A DNA stretch of 64,000 bases, taken from Dysidea avara (taxonomy: Eukaryota; Porifera; Demospongiae; Dictyoceratida; Dysideidae). The stretch covers positions 11,495,277 through 11,559,276 of the forward strand of contig NC_089281.1 in the NCBI RefSeq assembly GCF_963678975.1, in the 5' to 3' direction. Within the stretch, counting starts at the first letter, position 1. Every line of letters starts with the position of its first letter. Positions 53,856 to 64,000 of this stretch are shown piece by piece. The notes beneath the pieces were generated by a model. It saw only the letters and a program-made list of their open reading frames with translations, did no database searches and was not told the origin of the DNA. A program made the translations under genes and the position numbers.

Positions 53856-54960
53856 TAGGGGTCATGGAGAAGAATATCACCCAAAAACCAGCCTAACTTT
53901 TCCTTATAACAGCTTGGCAGTATTGGTTACAAATAACCAGGACCGCCCAGAGAAATTAAGGGGACCAGGGCAAAGAGTTAAAGTGGGGCCCCAGGGGCAA
54001 GGAGGTTTCCATTCTGAATCACAACTCCACCCAAGCTGTAAGTTGAAGACCAAACAAAAAAGGCCATTACATGCTGGCAATGACAATAGCTACCCCTCAC
54101 CAACCATATCTCCTTATTTATAAGCTTGCTACACTGCTCCTTTGAAGAATACTGTGACTGCTCTATTAGAGTATTTAGATCCGACTGCTCTATTAGAGTA
54201 TATCGATCTTTTAAATAGGTATTCAAGGGGTCCTTCATGCATGAGGCCTCCTGGAGCCCCTTTCAGGCTGGGGCCCCGGGAAAAATGTCCAGTTGCACCC
54301 CCCTCCTCCGTGGGCGGCCCTGCACATAACCAAGCCAATAATATTGTCTTCAGAGCAACCCCAAACCCTTCCAACACTACTAACTAACAGGCTGCTTGTC
54401 CTGACAGACTGACGAACGGACCGACTGACTGACTGATGCCTCCAGCCAAGCAGAACTCAACTATGGATATGAGGCTATGGGTTTACTTTCTTCACTGTTC
54501 GGCATCACTTCGGCAAGAGACATGCCTTTTCACCTATCACAGCAGCTACAATACAGCGTGATGGACCTACCTTTGTGTCCATGCAATTTCTTCCTCCACC
54601 ACTGCATAGATGTTGATTCGCAACATGGCTTTACTGTTTTATTTTTTGTAGTGTGACTGGATTAATTCCAGAGGCACTTCTCATACTGTTCATAACAGGT
54701 AGAACATAGCTAAAAGAGAAGCAGAATGGTGACTTCACATTTCAGTCATTGATAATTGGGGTGTGCATTCAGTTGTGTGATTAATATGTCTGGTGCCATT
54801 CTTTTCTTTGATGCGGCATATATACAATTATGTCACTGCAAAAATTAAAGTAAAGAAATTGACAGACTGAAGTAGGGATTAAATATCAACTAGTTTGTGT
54901 GGATGACCTTCCTTGCTTCATTAGCATTTTTTCATCTGTGGGTTAGTGTAAAATTTCTAA
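53856..54960 (+). mobile_element. Family-A repeat copy, split by a hAT MITE
   Basis: TAGGGGTCATGGAGAAGAAT, CCCAAAAACCAGCC and TTGGCAGTATTGGTTAC at 53856-53930, then after the hAT insertion ATAACCAAGCC, GACCGACTGACTGACTGATGCC (in part), TTTGTGTCCATGC and the end near 54970 (CTACTTGTCACATTA). It is the fifth copy, in the same orientation as the others. Confidence 0.7.
53938..54322. mobile_element. hAT MITE, sister of 46481-46859 (inverted)
   Basis: CAGGACCGCCCAGAG and GTGGGCGGCCCTG ends. Flanks CAAATAAC and CACATAAC match at 7 of 8. It shares the two dispersed-motif copies and the GGGGCCCCAGG-type sub-termini with its sister, in reverse. It was inserted into a family-A copy. Confidence 0.88.
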
Positions 54961-56955
54961 TTTTTCTTACTACTTGTCACATTATCCTGACTTGATCAAA
55001 GTTGTTATGGTAGCAACAATTTCTGATTGCTCCACTATTCACTAAATCTGTTGCCATGGTAATGTGTTGTTACATCGCATAATATAATCACATACCTGTG
55101 GTGTTTTTTTTGTTTACACAAGAGGAGCTTGAGGTATGTTAGCCGTTGCTACACCACTCAGAGTTATGCCATTATTAGAAGTTGCCAAAACTGGACACCT
55201 CCAACATAGTTCCAACTATTCTGGAGCAACCACAAAAATGTCTTCTCAAGTATGCAAATTTGGTAATGGCTATTGTACTCATCTTTTTGTAAAAGACAAT
55301 GAAGTATAATTAAATGTGAGAATAAATTAGTTTGTCAAAATATCAAAGATGAATTTGTGCATCTGCAAAATTGAATCCTAATCCTATATCTTGCTTGTTG
55401 AAGTATGGTAAGCTGAATAGAATTTACCTTAATAAAAGTGATGAATTGAAATATTATCGCTAGTTTCTAATGGTAGCTAATAAACTCACACAGATAAGTA
55501 AACAGAGGAAGTCTTTCTGCAATTATGTACATATGTAGGCAATAAGGAGACAAGATGGTCTTCAGTCATGCCAGAATGTATGCAAAGGCATTGCAAAGTA
55601 CACATTTAGTAAACCTCTCCTGCTGTTGCATTGAAGATAGTAATCATTAGGGAAAAGGGAACTTCCATTTGGAAGATTGCATTGTAGCTATCATATCTAA
55701 TAATTAAACTGCTACATATGATAGTTTAGCCATATATGTATCTTCAAATTCTGCATGCTAAGATAGAAACACGAGAAGTAGTAAGTTAGGATACTATGTA
55801 GGATTAGTACATTACACTAACAGACTGAAAACCCTTTCATTATGCAGTAGCTAAAAGCTACTCTTCTTATGTAACCTGAGACAGGAGGCTACCATCAAGA
55901 TTTATTACAGTCATAATAAAGAGAAACACAGTCTGGCAGTGCCAGGCCTGGAAGACTGCGTGGAGTTCTTACCATCTAGGAGAGTCTGGGGGCATACATT
56001 ATACTACTCCAGGAAAGAATTTTGAAATATTATACATTATATCTGTGACAAGATTGAAACTTTCTCTTCCAATTTTTCTACTATATAGCTATCTATAGCT
56101 GAATGTTGTGGCTGTCCAGTAAAACACAATACATGCAGTGACTATACAATGTGATGGGAAAGCCCAGAAACAAAACTTTTTGAATGTACAAAAAGAACTT
56201 CATAACGTTTTTCTAGTGGAAAAAATATTACTTAATGATTTTTTTTACCTTTAGCTTTAAATTCTAATTCAATGTTATCAATTGTGCACTGGAATGTAGA
56301 GAATACTGGTACTAAAAATTTCATGATGATAGCTCAATACAATTATGCACAAGATATGAAGTTGACTGATTGCACAATATACTTGGCAAACATCCGAACA
56401 ATTTGTGTTTGAAAAGAGTCCACACAAACAATAATTGCATACTGCACATTTTCGATGGGCTAAATATCCTATAGCCATATTATATAGCTAATTGACTTAT
56501 CTCCTAAGTCTTTTTATTGTAATCTTTTGCTGCTTTTTTTTTTTTTGCAATCTTTGTTATGCTGTACTAGGAAGAGGTGGTATTTGTTTTCAATTGTGAG
56601 AATTCAACATAACACGCACAGTAAAGCTTGTTTACTTTGAAAATAACCATGCAACAACAAATTTGAATACTGTCTCTCTATAAAATGTCATCAAGGCAAA
56701 CAGTCATACATGTTGTAGAGGGAGATAGATTGGTTAGAAGCACTGTAATGGTGTACGTAACTGTTCTCATGACAGTGATTGAGATGAATAGGAGTTATGT
56801 TTGCGAAGTGATGACATTAGGCTGGTTGATTGGCAAACATTAGTGATTTTCTTTTTAAAAAGTCTGTTACATGTGTACACTTAAATTGAGTGGATTGCTG
56901 TTAACGTTTGTTGTCTTTTTACTACAAAATGAGACATCTGATTAGTGCAGTAAAA
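54961..56955. other. No gene recognised; probable 3' flank of the CFAP69-like gene
   Basis: No coding signal. A minus-strand AATAAA at about 56511 (TTTATT on the plus strand) could serve as polyadenylation signal for the gene ending at 56956. Confidence 0.35.
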
Positions 56956-57084
56956 TTATGAAATGTAACAGCTTACATTAGTCACTTCCAATTCAGCTGG
57001 CTGTTTTGGTTGTTTGTACTTGTTGGAGGTAGTGGTGAATTTGATGGGTGTGGTCTCCACCGTGAGATGACGACCAGAGAAGGC
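56956..57084 (-). CDS. CFAP69-like gene, last visible exon
   Basis: After a CACTGCAG acceptor, phase 0: AFSGRHLTVETTPIKFTTTS, then NKYKQPKQPAELEVTN, running on to VSCYIS and a TAA stop at 56956. A possible donor (AAT|GTAAGC) at 56976 leaves open whether another exon follows. Confidence 0.65.
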   Translation of the reverse strand, partial: AFSGRHLTVETTPIKFTTTSNKYKQPKQPAELEVTNVSCYIS

Positions 57085-57252
57085 CTGCAGTGTATCACAT
57101 AATCACATCACATGATGTGTTACTGTATCTAGTAACATACAGTGGTGTTGAGACTGGGAATTGTAGTAGTGTGGAATCGTTCACTACAAATGGCAATAAA
57201 GTTGTGAAGCACCTATGCAATGGTTGCTGCGTATTTCTTACCCTACTCTCAC

Positions 57253-57306
57253 CATACTGTTGGTTCTGGTAGCCTCAATGGCAGTTTCTTGCTCTTCTTT
57301 GGCAGC
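57253..57306 (-). CDS. CFAP69-like gene, exon: AAKEEQETAIEATRTNSM
   Basis: 18 codons, acceptor TATATAG, donor ATG|GTGAGA, phase 0 on both sides. Charged, helix-prone sequence continuing the preceding exon's coiled-coil-like run. Confidence 0.7.
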
Positions 57307-57502
57307 CTATATAAAATGAAGTGTATTATACTGTATTTATGTGTGTAGTCTGTGTTTTACTCTGAGGGCTTCATAGTTTGATGTACGTATCAGTAGCTGT
57401 TGGAAATTTGTCCTAGCTCTGTTTTCCGTTTGATGATATTCATGGATCTACAAATTGTGACATTTTTGGTGACAGATAGTGAAGAACACAGACATACCAC
57501 AC

Positions 57503-57565
57503 CTGAGCATAATATTCTTGCTCCTCAACAAGATCTGTCTCCTGCTGTTGTTCAATCAGCTCATG
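57503..57565 (-). CDS. CFAP69-like gene, exon: HELIEQQQETDLVEEQEYYAQ
   Basis: 21 codons, acceptor TCTGTTACAG, donor CAG|GTGTGG, phase 0. Glu/Gln-rich, probably coiled coil. Confidence 0.75.
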
Positions 57566-57615
57566 CTGTAACAGAACAAATAATAGACATGCTATACTCC
57601 AGAATATTATAGCAC

Positions 57616-57750
57616 TTGTTTCTTTAACACTTCTTCTGCCTTTCGTTCAGTGATCTGCAGTATCTCCTGTAGACACTCCTGATCTGGTGTGATGGGCCTG
57701 GTGCCCTCTTGTGCCAGCTCTCCAGCCACTTCATACCAAGCTTCTCCTTC
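57616..57750 (-). CDS. CFAP69-like gene, exon with EGEAWYEVAGEL
   Basis: 45 codons (EGEAWYEVAGELAQEGTRPI, TPDQECLQEI, then ERKAEEVLKKQ). Acceptor GCTATAG, donor CAA|GTGCTA (weak), phase 0 at both ends. Confidence 0.78.
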
Positions 57751-57963
57751 CTATAGCATTCACAAGTGTTTACAATTAGTGCTATGTACTGGAATTTACT
57801 GACCCCAAAAGTAAAGGTCCATTAAACAACAAAAATAATAATAATGGGTTTCCCAAAACTTCCATACATTTGAAAAAGGACTGCTTGTCTGAACTACCTA
57901 CATTCACTACACTAGGCCCCAAAGTGTCCATTTTAATTATAAAGAAGTTCCAATGATGCTCAC

Positions 57964-58043
57964 CTTGAAATCAAGGTATTTTTCTGCAATACATAAACTG
58001 ATCTTGTCTTCAGTTGATAGGTCTGCTGGGTAGGACTGAAACC
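57964..58043 (-). CDS. CFAP69-like gene, exon with STEDKISLCIAEKYLDFK
   Basis: Acceptor TTATATAG, phase 1 in and phase 0 out (AAG|GTGAGC). It joins the previous exon as NRIG-FQSYPADL and the next as YLDFK-EGEAW. Confidence 0.78.
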
Positions 58044-58094
58044 CTATATAAGTAAGGTAGTGTGGTTAGTTAGGGAGGATAAAAGTGTAGTTAC

Positions 58095-58232
58095 CTATTC
58101 TGTTACACAGGATGTAGAGTTTGGCCCTAAGGTTGTCAGAGACATCATTGATGGCTGGTGAAGGTAGACAGCTAGGCTGAGGTGTGGTCCCTTCTGATGC
58201 TTGTTGTACACCCATCAGAGGTAGAGATGTCT
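58095..58232 (-). CDS. CFAP69-like gene, exon with NLRAKLYILCNRIG
   Basis: Acceptor CCTATCAG, phase 1 in and out (ATA G|GTAACT). Encodes TSLPLMGVQQASEG, a Pro/Ser-rich stretch, then INDVSDNLRAKLYILCNRIG. Confidence 0.78.
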
Positions 58233-58261
58233 CTGATAGGTAATAAATATGTGCATTACAC

Positions 58262-58312
58262 ATGTACATACATGCACACTTGCACGTATGTACACACACG
58301 CACACACGCATG
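58262..58312. repeat. CA-rich microsatellite
   Basis: ACATGCACACTTGCACG and (CACACG)n sequence on the distal side of the SINE. Confidence 0.85.
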
Positions 58313-58324
58313 CAAAAGCAAAGC

Positions 58325-58775
58325 AAAAGCAAAGCCTTCAGCTGCCGCTATATGGTCACGCTTCCCAGTGGTCAGCACTGGGGCACCTGTGCGCTACTCA
58401 GGTGCTAGGAGTCAGCGCAGGCATGCCCTCCTGGGGCGGGACTAGTAACCTACAGGAGGCTGTACCATGTCTTACAGATGAAGGTGTAGGCATCAGAAGT
58501 CCTACCTGGACCTTCAACAGCTATATGAGACATGGACAGTTGAGCATTTGGTTCCCCAGTTTATACCAGGTACCCATTGATGTTACAGCTAGGTGGGCTG
58601 TTTCCCCAGTTGGCACCAGGCCACCAGGTCCCCATTTTAACAGTTGAGTAGACTGGAGCAATGTGAGTAAAGTTTCTTGCTCAAGGAAACAACAACACCA
58701 AAGTGGCCCTGCTGTGAATCAAACCTGGAACCTTTTAATTACCAGGCTGATGCCCTAACCAATTGGCTATGCTCC
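58325..58775 (-). mobile_element. tRNA-derived SINE in an intron of the CFAP69-like gene
   Basis: Read on the minus strand, the head at 58775 has an A-box-like TAGCCAATTGGTTAGGGC and a B-box-like GGTTTGATTCAC about 35 bp on. A body follows with GCAATGTGAGTAAAGTTTCT-type sequence, TTGCTCAAGGAAAC, and GGTACCCATTGATG. A second copy is at 63025-63375. CA/TG microsatellite lies on both sides (58262-58312, 58785-58822), suggesting insertion into a microsatellite. Confidence 0.8.
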
Positions 58776-58784
58776 CCCTCCCCC

Positions 58785-58822
58785 ACACACACACACACGC
58801 ACGCATGTACGCACACACACAC
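58785..58822. repeat. CA-rich microsatellite
   Basis: (CA)n with CACGCACGCATG interruptions, adjoining the SINE head. Confidence 0.9.
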
Positions 58823-58872
58823 GTTTCTCAGAGGGGTGCATATTACTTACGTATACACTACACACTACATAC

Positions 58873-58999
58873 CTGCCAGAGTGTTCATATACTCCCTTGG
58901 CACTTGCATGTCCTCTTCTTCCTCCCTCCACAGTTTGGCAATCAGACACCATGGATTACCACATTTCTTCCCTTGCCATTGAGTAACATGTTGTATTGT
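58873..58999 (-). CDS. CFAP69-like gene, exon with CLIAKLWREEEEDM
   Basis: Acceptor CCTAATAG, phase 0 in; donor GCA G|GTATGT, phase 1. Encodes TIQHVTQWQGKKCGNPWCLI, then AKLWREEEEDMQVPREYMNT. A SINE and two CA tracts occupy the intron that follows. Confidence 0.78.
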
Positions 59000-59224
59000 C
59001 TATTAGGATCAGTGGGGTATGTAATACACATATGTACAGGTATCAGGGGGCTGAAGCCCTATCAGTTAATGCAACTTTTGTATTTAAGGAACAAGGCTGA
59101 AAACCGAGAAATTCTAATTGAATGATTAATTATATTTTCCCTTTTTATTGTTGTAAGTTTGTAGAGCATGGATATGTACAATGATATTATACTGTCATTA
59201 AATTTGTAACATTACAAATTAATT

Positions 59225-59330
59225 GACGTAATATATTTCTTGGCTGCTACCTTTGATAACACAAATTTTTCGTACTAGCCTATTTTTGGAAGGTCAGATC
59301 CTTTTTCACAGCTTGGACATTTTGGATTAT
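59225..59330. mobile_element. Family-B palindrome, half copy
   Basis: ATATATTTCTTGGCTGCTACC, TTTGATAACACAAATTTTTCG and TTTTTCACAGCTTGGACATTTTGG match the right arm of the family-B palindrome; no left arm. The rest of 59000-59900 shows no gene. Confidence 0.6.
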
Positions 59331-59906
59331 AGCTATGGTTGGCTTTTATCTATATTTTCTTCTTACGGATAAACAGAAGAGCTACGTAGATAAAAGACTC
59401 TTGAAATTCCTAAGTGTCATGTATATATTAACTGTTCTAAATGGACTTGGTACATGTAAGTATGGTTGGTTTTCATGTGATAACTCATTGATACTTAAAC
59501 AGATTTCCATTATACTGAAGGTTTATACCTTGATAGTTACCTGGAAAATTCAACTAGTTTGTATAAGTGGTAAAGCTGGTAGGCATGACAACAAATTGCA
59601 GTAAAGCCAACTGCTCTATTAGACTATCTTGATTATGTGACTCTTGTGTATATTATAGCCTGTCTATTTGAAAAACATGTTTTATAGTACTCTAATAGTG
59701 CGCACATTTTTTTCTGAGCACTTCTAACATATATAAACACATTGAATGTTCAATTTCCATGGACAGATGTACGAAATTATTTCTTACTAAGTTTAAATGC
59801 TGTATAGCCATTAGCCCTACAGAAATGTAGAAACACTTAATCCTGTGCCCAAAAAAAGCTTTTATTGATTGTATATAGCCTAAAATCAAACTGTACTCTG
59901 TATATA

Positions 59907-60101
59907 CAGTGCTCCCTCATTTCCTTGGGACCAAGACATCTTCAGATAATCAAAAAGTTTGGATAATCAAAGCCCATTTATTTATATACAGCCCTGTTCA
60001 AATACTCTAATAAAACATACATCGTAGACAAAAATTCTCTAATAGAGCAGTTATTTCTACTGTTTGGATAACAAAGTTTTCAGATAATCAAGGGAGCACT
60101 G
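59907..60101. mobile_element. pogo/Tigger-like MITE, TA-flanked
   Basis: CAGTGCTCCCTCATTTCCTT at 59907 and AAGGGAGCACTG at 60101 are inverted ends, with TA on each side (59905-59906, 60102-60103). Sub-terminal GATAATCAA words are mirrored. 195 bp, two dispersed-motif copies (60003-60025, 60032-60052). No ORF. Confidence 0.88.
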
Positions 60102-60479
60102 TAAATCAATAGGTTGAGTTAGCAATCCAAACAGATGTATTTATCTGAATACTTTTGTGTAGAAACAAAGTTGCTCAAATAACTGAGAGCCCACCATATA
60201 ATATGAAGCATTTCAACTACAATATTTAAGACACACAGTAGTGTGTTGTGCGGCCAAGAAAACCGGCATGCCACATTGTGAGTATATTGACAAGAAGAAA
60301 GAAAACAGCTTTTCTCATGCATGCATAGCTCCATGGCCCCTTCTCAAAACCGCACCATTTTTTCATTATAGCTATCTCCAGGTAGGGTAAGGCCACACAG
60401 CAAATTTGATTAAATTTGCAACAGCCAATTGCGAGATATGGACATTCAAAATTCAATTTAATTTCTTCGTTTTTTTCTT

Positions 60480-60780
60480 CTTATGCCATACAGGGGGCTA
60501 TGGGGCTTCAATTTATTTAGCACACTTTGCAAAAATTGCTATAAAACGTAAACATGCAATTTGATTGCCTCAATCTTTGACACAAATGAAGAGCGTATAA
60601 AGGTGAATTCACATAACAAGTTTGCTGTGAGTCTGATGGATATCCACAGAGATATGAACGTTTATTCATGGAAAAAATTAAACTTATGTCACAGCTACAG
60701 GGTAAACTGAATATGGAAATAACTTGAAAATTAATGTGTACATAGGCTGATCATCATAGCAGTGATAGTTTAAATAGCAA
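60480..60780 (-). repeat. Family-B conserved block, third copy (inverted)
   Basis: Inverse of 24520-24835/29110-29440: GCACACTTTGCAAAAATTGCT, TTGCCTCAATCTTTGACAC, ACAAGTTTGCTGTGAGTCTG, ACAGGGTAAACTGAATATGG. Ends were not defined. Confidence 0.6.
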
Positions 60781-61359
60781 TAGAGTTACAGCTATAAAGT
60801 TACTAGACAGATGTTAACAGCATCGTGGGGAGAGCCTAAATGAGCATAGTACTTGTGATTGGCACACACATCCACTATAGCAACTGTGAATGCTAAAGAC
60901 GGTACTGTCTGTGAAGTCACAAGTGTTGAAGAAGCTATTTCTTTAATCATTGGTGTCAAATATTTTTTTTTTACCATAAGCATGATTTTGCAGGTTTATG
61001 ATTGTATCTAACAATAGGTTGCTTTAACTACTAATTTAGTAATTTTTTGCTGTGTAGCCTTGTAATTACCTTTTTGTGTTTGTATTGTGTCTGCGTTTTG
61101 TATAGGGATGGGTCAAGGGGTCAACTGTGTTAATGAGAAACTCTCTTGAACTGTTGCATGTGATGCTTGTACTGCTGTGTGTTCAATCATGCCTGCCTGA
61201 GAAGAGGTTAAGGTTGAGGCTATGAATTTTTGTGCCACCATGTCATTTTGATAAGATAAATATTTTGATTGTAATTGTACATAATTTAATGACTGAAACA
61301 ACAAAATGTCTCATGTAATTACTTGAATTGTAGCTATTAGTTCTAAATGTAAGCTTTAG

Positions 61360-61880
61360 AGATGATGGTGGAGTGATAGATGAATTGTATGTTCACTGTG
61401 GCACTGAAGGAGTGACAGAGTAAATTGGTACAAACCATGAAGGATTATTATTTTAGTGATGTTTATGAAGATTATATTGGTGGAAGTGATGGAGTGTTTA
61501 GTGATAGTGGTGATGGAGGGTACAGTGTAGATGACTCCATGATGGTGGTGAAGGACTGCAAATTGATGGAGGTGATGGAGTGCTCTGTGAGCGTGGTAGT
61601 GATTTCTTGTTTGCAAAACAGCTACTCTTTCTTGTTGTGTGAGGGCAGCACACTCTGCCACATATGTTCAACTCGGTCATGATGCCTACATCAACTCTCA
61701 TCTGCTACCCGAGTCTGGAATTTCTTGGTCTCTCTGCTCTCTGTATAGCTCTCTTCTACATCAGTAGCACGTGTTATGGTTGATAGCACCAACATACTTT
61801 CCGTGTCATGGTTGATAGCACCAAGAGCACCAGTAATCCATACTGTAATTTTATGCATGATGGTTGATAGCACCAAAGAT
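61360..61880 (-). repeat. Low-complexity GATGGTGG region with three TTGATAGCACCA repeats
   Basis: 61360-61580 is a degenerate GATGG(A/T)GGTG tract. 61776-61875 has ATGGTTGATAGCACCA three times. On the minus strand each reads TGGTGCTATCAACC, which resembles a tRNA primer-binding site. The layout recalls the TRIM element at 26491, but I found no flanking LTRs. The overlapping ORFs are compositionally odd and unsupported. Confidence 0.4.
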
Positions 61881-62099
61881 AAATAGAAGCGTCAGTGTAA
61901 TTTCATTGCACAATAGTTTGCTGGTTCACTGTAATATAGAATACAGCACAGAAATCTAGCACGTAGATGTGTAATTGACGCAGCAATACACGTAAGTTAA
62001 CCGTGCTTTATTTGAGCATGAACGATCACACCAAAACTCTTGCTAGTGTGGGGCTCACTCAGGCTCACCCCAATAAAGCAAAAACAAGTGTACAATTGC

Positions 62100-62840
62100 A
62101 TGATTGAGATACTCTAATAGAGCAGTCACCCAGGGCAAAAAAAAGTGCACAAAAAATGTCTAAAAAAACTTACCAGAGTTCAAACCAAGGACCTCCATAC
62201 CTAACTCCTGCATCCTTAACCACTGAACCATTGGCTGATCACCTCACATAACTTCTGCAGTTTATAAATAAAAGTTTGTAATTTCATAGATCTACCAATA
62301 GAAGTAATAGATTGTTCCAGAACATTCTATGTATGTTCTATTAGAAGTCCTCAAAAAAATGTGCACTTTATTAGAGTATTACAATAATATTACCAAATAT
62401 TGAAGTAAATCATGCAATAAAATACATTTATAAGTCAGTCTTCAATAAACAACATTGTGTCTGTATAGAAAAAAGAAATGTGAGGTAAAAACAACCCCAA
62501 AGTCAGCCATAGGCTGGTTTTGGGGCCTTATAAAATGCAAAAAGAAGTGAAGTCCACACAAAACAGCCAAGCTGTGAAAAAATGGTGCAGCCATAAAAAG
62601 CCTGGGCGAAAAGGTTGTGAAATCAAAGGTGGCAGCCAAGGAATGGCTGCAATGATGCTATTGCTAATAAATTTAATAATTTTAATAATGGCTGTGTGCA
62701 TTGTTAAAATTTAACATCATTGCAGCCATTTCTTGGCCACCACCTTTGATTTCACAACTTTTTTTCACCCAGGCATTTTAAAGCTGCACCATTTTTTCAC
62801 AGCTTGGCTGCTTTTGTATGGATATCAACTTATTTCTCCA
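62100..62840 (-). mobile_element. Family-B repeat copy (inverted) with palindromic core and tRNA-like module
   Basis: Inverse of 28340-29070: dispersed motif at 62103-62130, tRNA-like module at 62170-62240, GTGCACTTTATTAGAGTATTA near 62360, then the palindrome about 62550-62830 (ACACAAAACAGCCAAGCTGTG, GAAATCAAAGGTGGCAGCCA and inverses). The short ORFs over the palindrome are mirror products. Confidence 0.8.
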
Positions 62841-63024
62841 TAATTATTTTACAACTGAGTTTTTAGCCAGTTATTACATACATTTACAAAAAAAAACACA
62901 AATATTCTAATCGAACAGCCACTTTTGCATTCGGATAATCAAGATAACTGAGGCTTGGAAAACCAAGGATGTGGTGCACTGTTTTTGAATCTGAGCCCCT
63001 ATGAAGACTACAGTTTCTGAGCAC

Positions 63025-63375
63025 ACATAAACACTAAAGCAAAGCTTTCAGCTGCCATACTAGCACGGTCATGCCTACCCGGTGGACCAGCAAAGGTGTG
63101 GGCACCCAAAGTCCCACCTAGGCCTTCACCCACTATGCGAGACAAGGACAGTTGGGCATTTGCTTCCCCAGTAAACACCAGGTACCTATTGATGTTGCAG
63201 TTGGGTGGGCTGCTTCCCACAGTTGACACCAGGTCACCAGGTTCCCATCTAAACAGCTCTGTAGACGGGAGCAATGTGAGTAAAGTTCCTTGCTCAAAAC
63301 AACAACAACACCAAAACTAGGCATCAAACCTGGAACTTTTCGATTACTAGGTCGATGCTGGCTATGTGCCTCACA
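63025..63375 (-). mobile_element. tRNA-derived SINE, second copy
   Basis: Matches 58325-58775: AGCAAAGCTTTCAGCTGCC, CCAGGTACCTATTGATGTTG, AGCAATGTGAGTAAAGTTCC, TTGCTCAAAACAACAACA, then the degenerate B box (GCATCAAACCTGG on the plus strand) and A-box end. A CA microsatellite follows at 63372-63424. Confidence 0.78.
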
Positions 63376-63424
63376 CACATGCACGCACGCACACGCACAC
63401 GCATGCACACACACACACACACAC
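63372..63424. repeat. CA-rich microsatellite abutting a splice donor
   Basis: (CA)n with GCACGCACGC interruptions. Its left part joins the SINE head. Its right end is the donor GT of the exon at 63425-63490 when read on the minus strand. Confidence 0.92.
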
Positions 63425-63490
63425 CTTGGGATTCTCAGACAGATCAGTGATCACCCCTAACACTTGATTCTTCATATTATCTGGACAACA
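63425..63490 (-). CDS. CFAP69-like gene, exon CCPDNMKNQVLGVITDLSEN
   Basis: 22 codons ending in SENPK. Acceptor ATCACACAG, donor AAG|GTGTGTG, phase 0 both sides. The donor is the first repeat of a (GT)n tract. Confidence 0.78.
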
Positions 63491-63548
63491 CTGTGTGATA
63501 TGTGACATATTATATCAAATTATCAGTCATGTCAGACAAACAGTTTAC

Positions 63549-63630
63549 CTCTAACAAATCTAACAACAAGAATATTCCCTCATTTTCTAGTAGAATTTCC
63601 TCAGCTAAACTGCTACCCACAATAGCACAC
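63549..63630 (-). CDS. CFAP69-like gene, exon CAIVGSSLAEEILLENEGIF
   Basis: Acceptor CCCTACACAG. The first base completes TGG from the previous exon (phase 2); donor GAG|GTAAAC, phase 0. It continues LLLDLLE, an armadillo/HEAT-like helix. Confidence 0.78.
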
Positions 63631-63856
63631 CTGTGTAGGGATTAATGGGACAATGTGAACTTAGCTATCATCCAAATATTATACAACAGTGGATTTAATA
63701 CAAAATTGGCAAGGAAGGTTTAGCAATTTCTTGCTGAATTAACTGTAAGAACACAGAATTTATCCAAGGAAACGATCCTTATTTGTTGACAAGATAAATC
63801 CCCTTAACTACTAATAAACCTTTTTCATTAATGTACAACAAATGATTTACAGTTAC

Positions 63857-63978
63857 CATATGCAATCAACTGCTGACAAGAGCAATCGATGGTGACCAAG
63901 TCCACAGCTGAACTTTTTGATGTCCATTCTTAGGTAGGGTAGAATGGCCTGGATACCACCAGAACTGCAGAACAGCTC
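63857..63978 (-). CDS. CFAP69-like gene (ten exons, 56956-63978), most 5' visible exon
   Basis: This exon reads ELFCSSGGIQAILPYLRMDI, then KKFSCGLGHHRLLLSAVDCI, acceptor CATCATTTCAG, donor ATATG|GTAACT (phase 2). With nine further exons (63549, 63425, 58873, 58095, 57964, 57616, 57503, 57253, 56956) every phase matches and about 330 codons read without a stop: helical repeat sequence (GGIQAILPYL, GIFLLLDLLE, LGVITDLSENPK), LIAKLWREEE, LRAKLYILC, STEDKISL, YLDFKEGEAW, then a Glu/Gln-rich coil. From memory of the family this order resembles the C-terminal half of CFAP69, an armadillo-like protein of the ciliary/flagellar axoneme. I cannot verify it here, so I leave the symbol blank. The 5' part lies beyond the right edge. 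No disabling change seen. Confidence 0.7.
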
Positions 63979-64000
63979 CTGAAATGATGAATAGGTATTG

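Noticed and set aside
61356..61701. ORFs in both strands of the GATGGTGG region
   Set aside because: Products of low-complexity repeats; no support on either strand.

Overview
The window is eukaryotic, AT-rich and dominated by introns and transposons. It has spliced genes with GT-AG introns, an ANK-LRR-Roc-COR-kinase-propeller (LRRK-like ROCO) gene with paralogous relics, a ciliary-type multi-exon gene, tRNA-derived SINEs, many hAT-type and foldback MITEs, a short LTR element and non-LTR retrotransposon pieces. This suggests an invertebrate metazoan, probably a sponge. The taxon is an inference; no marker gene settles it.

Layout. 1-756 is the end of an 18-bp satellite. 861-4008 holds relics of the ANK-ROCO family: a ROCO exon with its centre deleted (1727-2817) and a frameshifted ankyrin first exon (3616-4008). 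4166-12128 is a block of long inverted-repeat elements: a 1.4-kb palindrome, a composite foldback of about 4 kb with a 5'-truncated reverse transcriptase gene in its loop, another foldback of about 1.9 kb, and a MITE. 13502-14796 is a TIR element followed within 26 bp by an intact ankyrin first exon. 15-35 kb holds nested transposons, a minisatellite of about 3.2 kb lying inside an inferred hAT-like element, a 1.3-kb LTR element with 239-bp LTRs, and further MITEs.

35264-49380, minus strand, is the main gene. A 403-nt ankyrin exon (48978-49380) is followed by an intron of about 6.5 kb and a 7.2-kb exon that encodes LRRs, a Roc GTPase, COR, then a kinase-like domain plus beta-propeller that occurs twice in tandem. 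Both kinase domains lack the catalytic Asp. A one-base shift near 39745-39763 splits the large exon into two overlapping frames.

56956-63978, minus strand, carries ten phase-compatible exons forming the 3' part of a gene that I tentatively call CFAP69-like; its 5' part lies beyond the right edge. Its introns hold two tRNA-derived SINEs next to CA microsatellites.

Throughout the window a short motif, ending in CTCTAATAGAGCAGTCAC, recurs at least 25 times in both orientations inside unrelated repeat families. It and the double pseudokinase ROCO protein are the two most interesting observations here.
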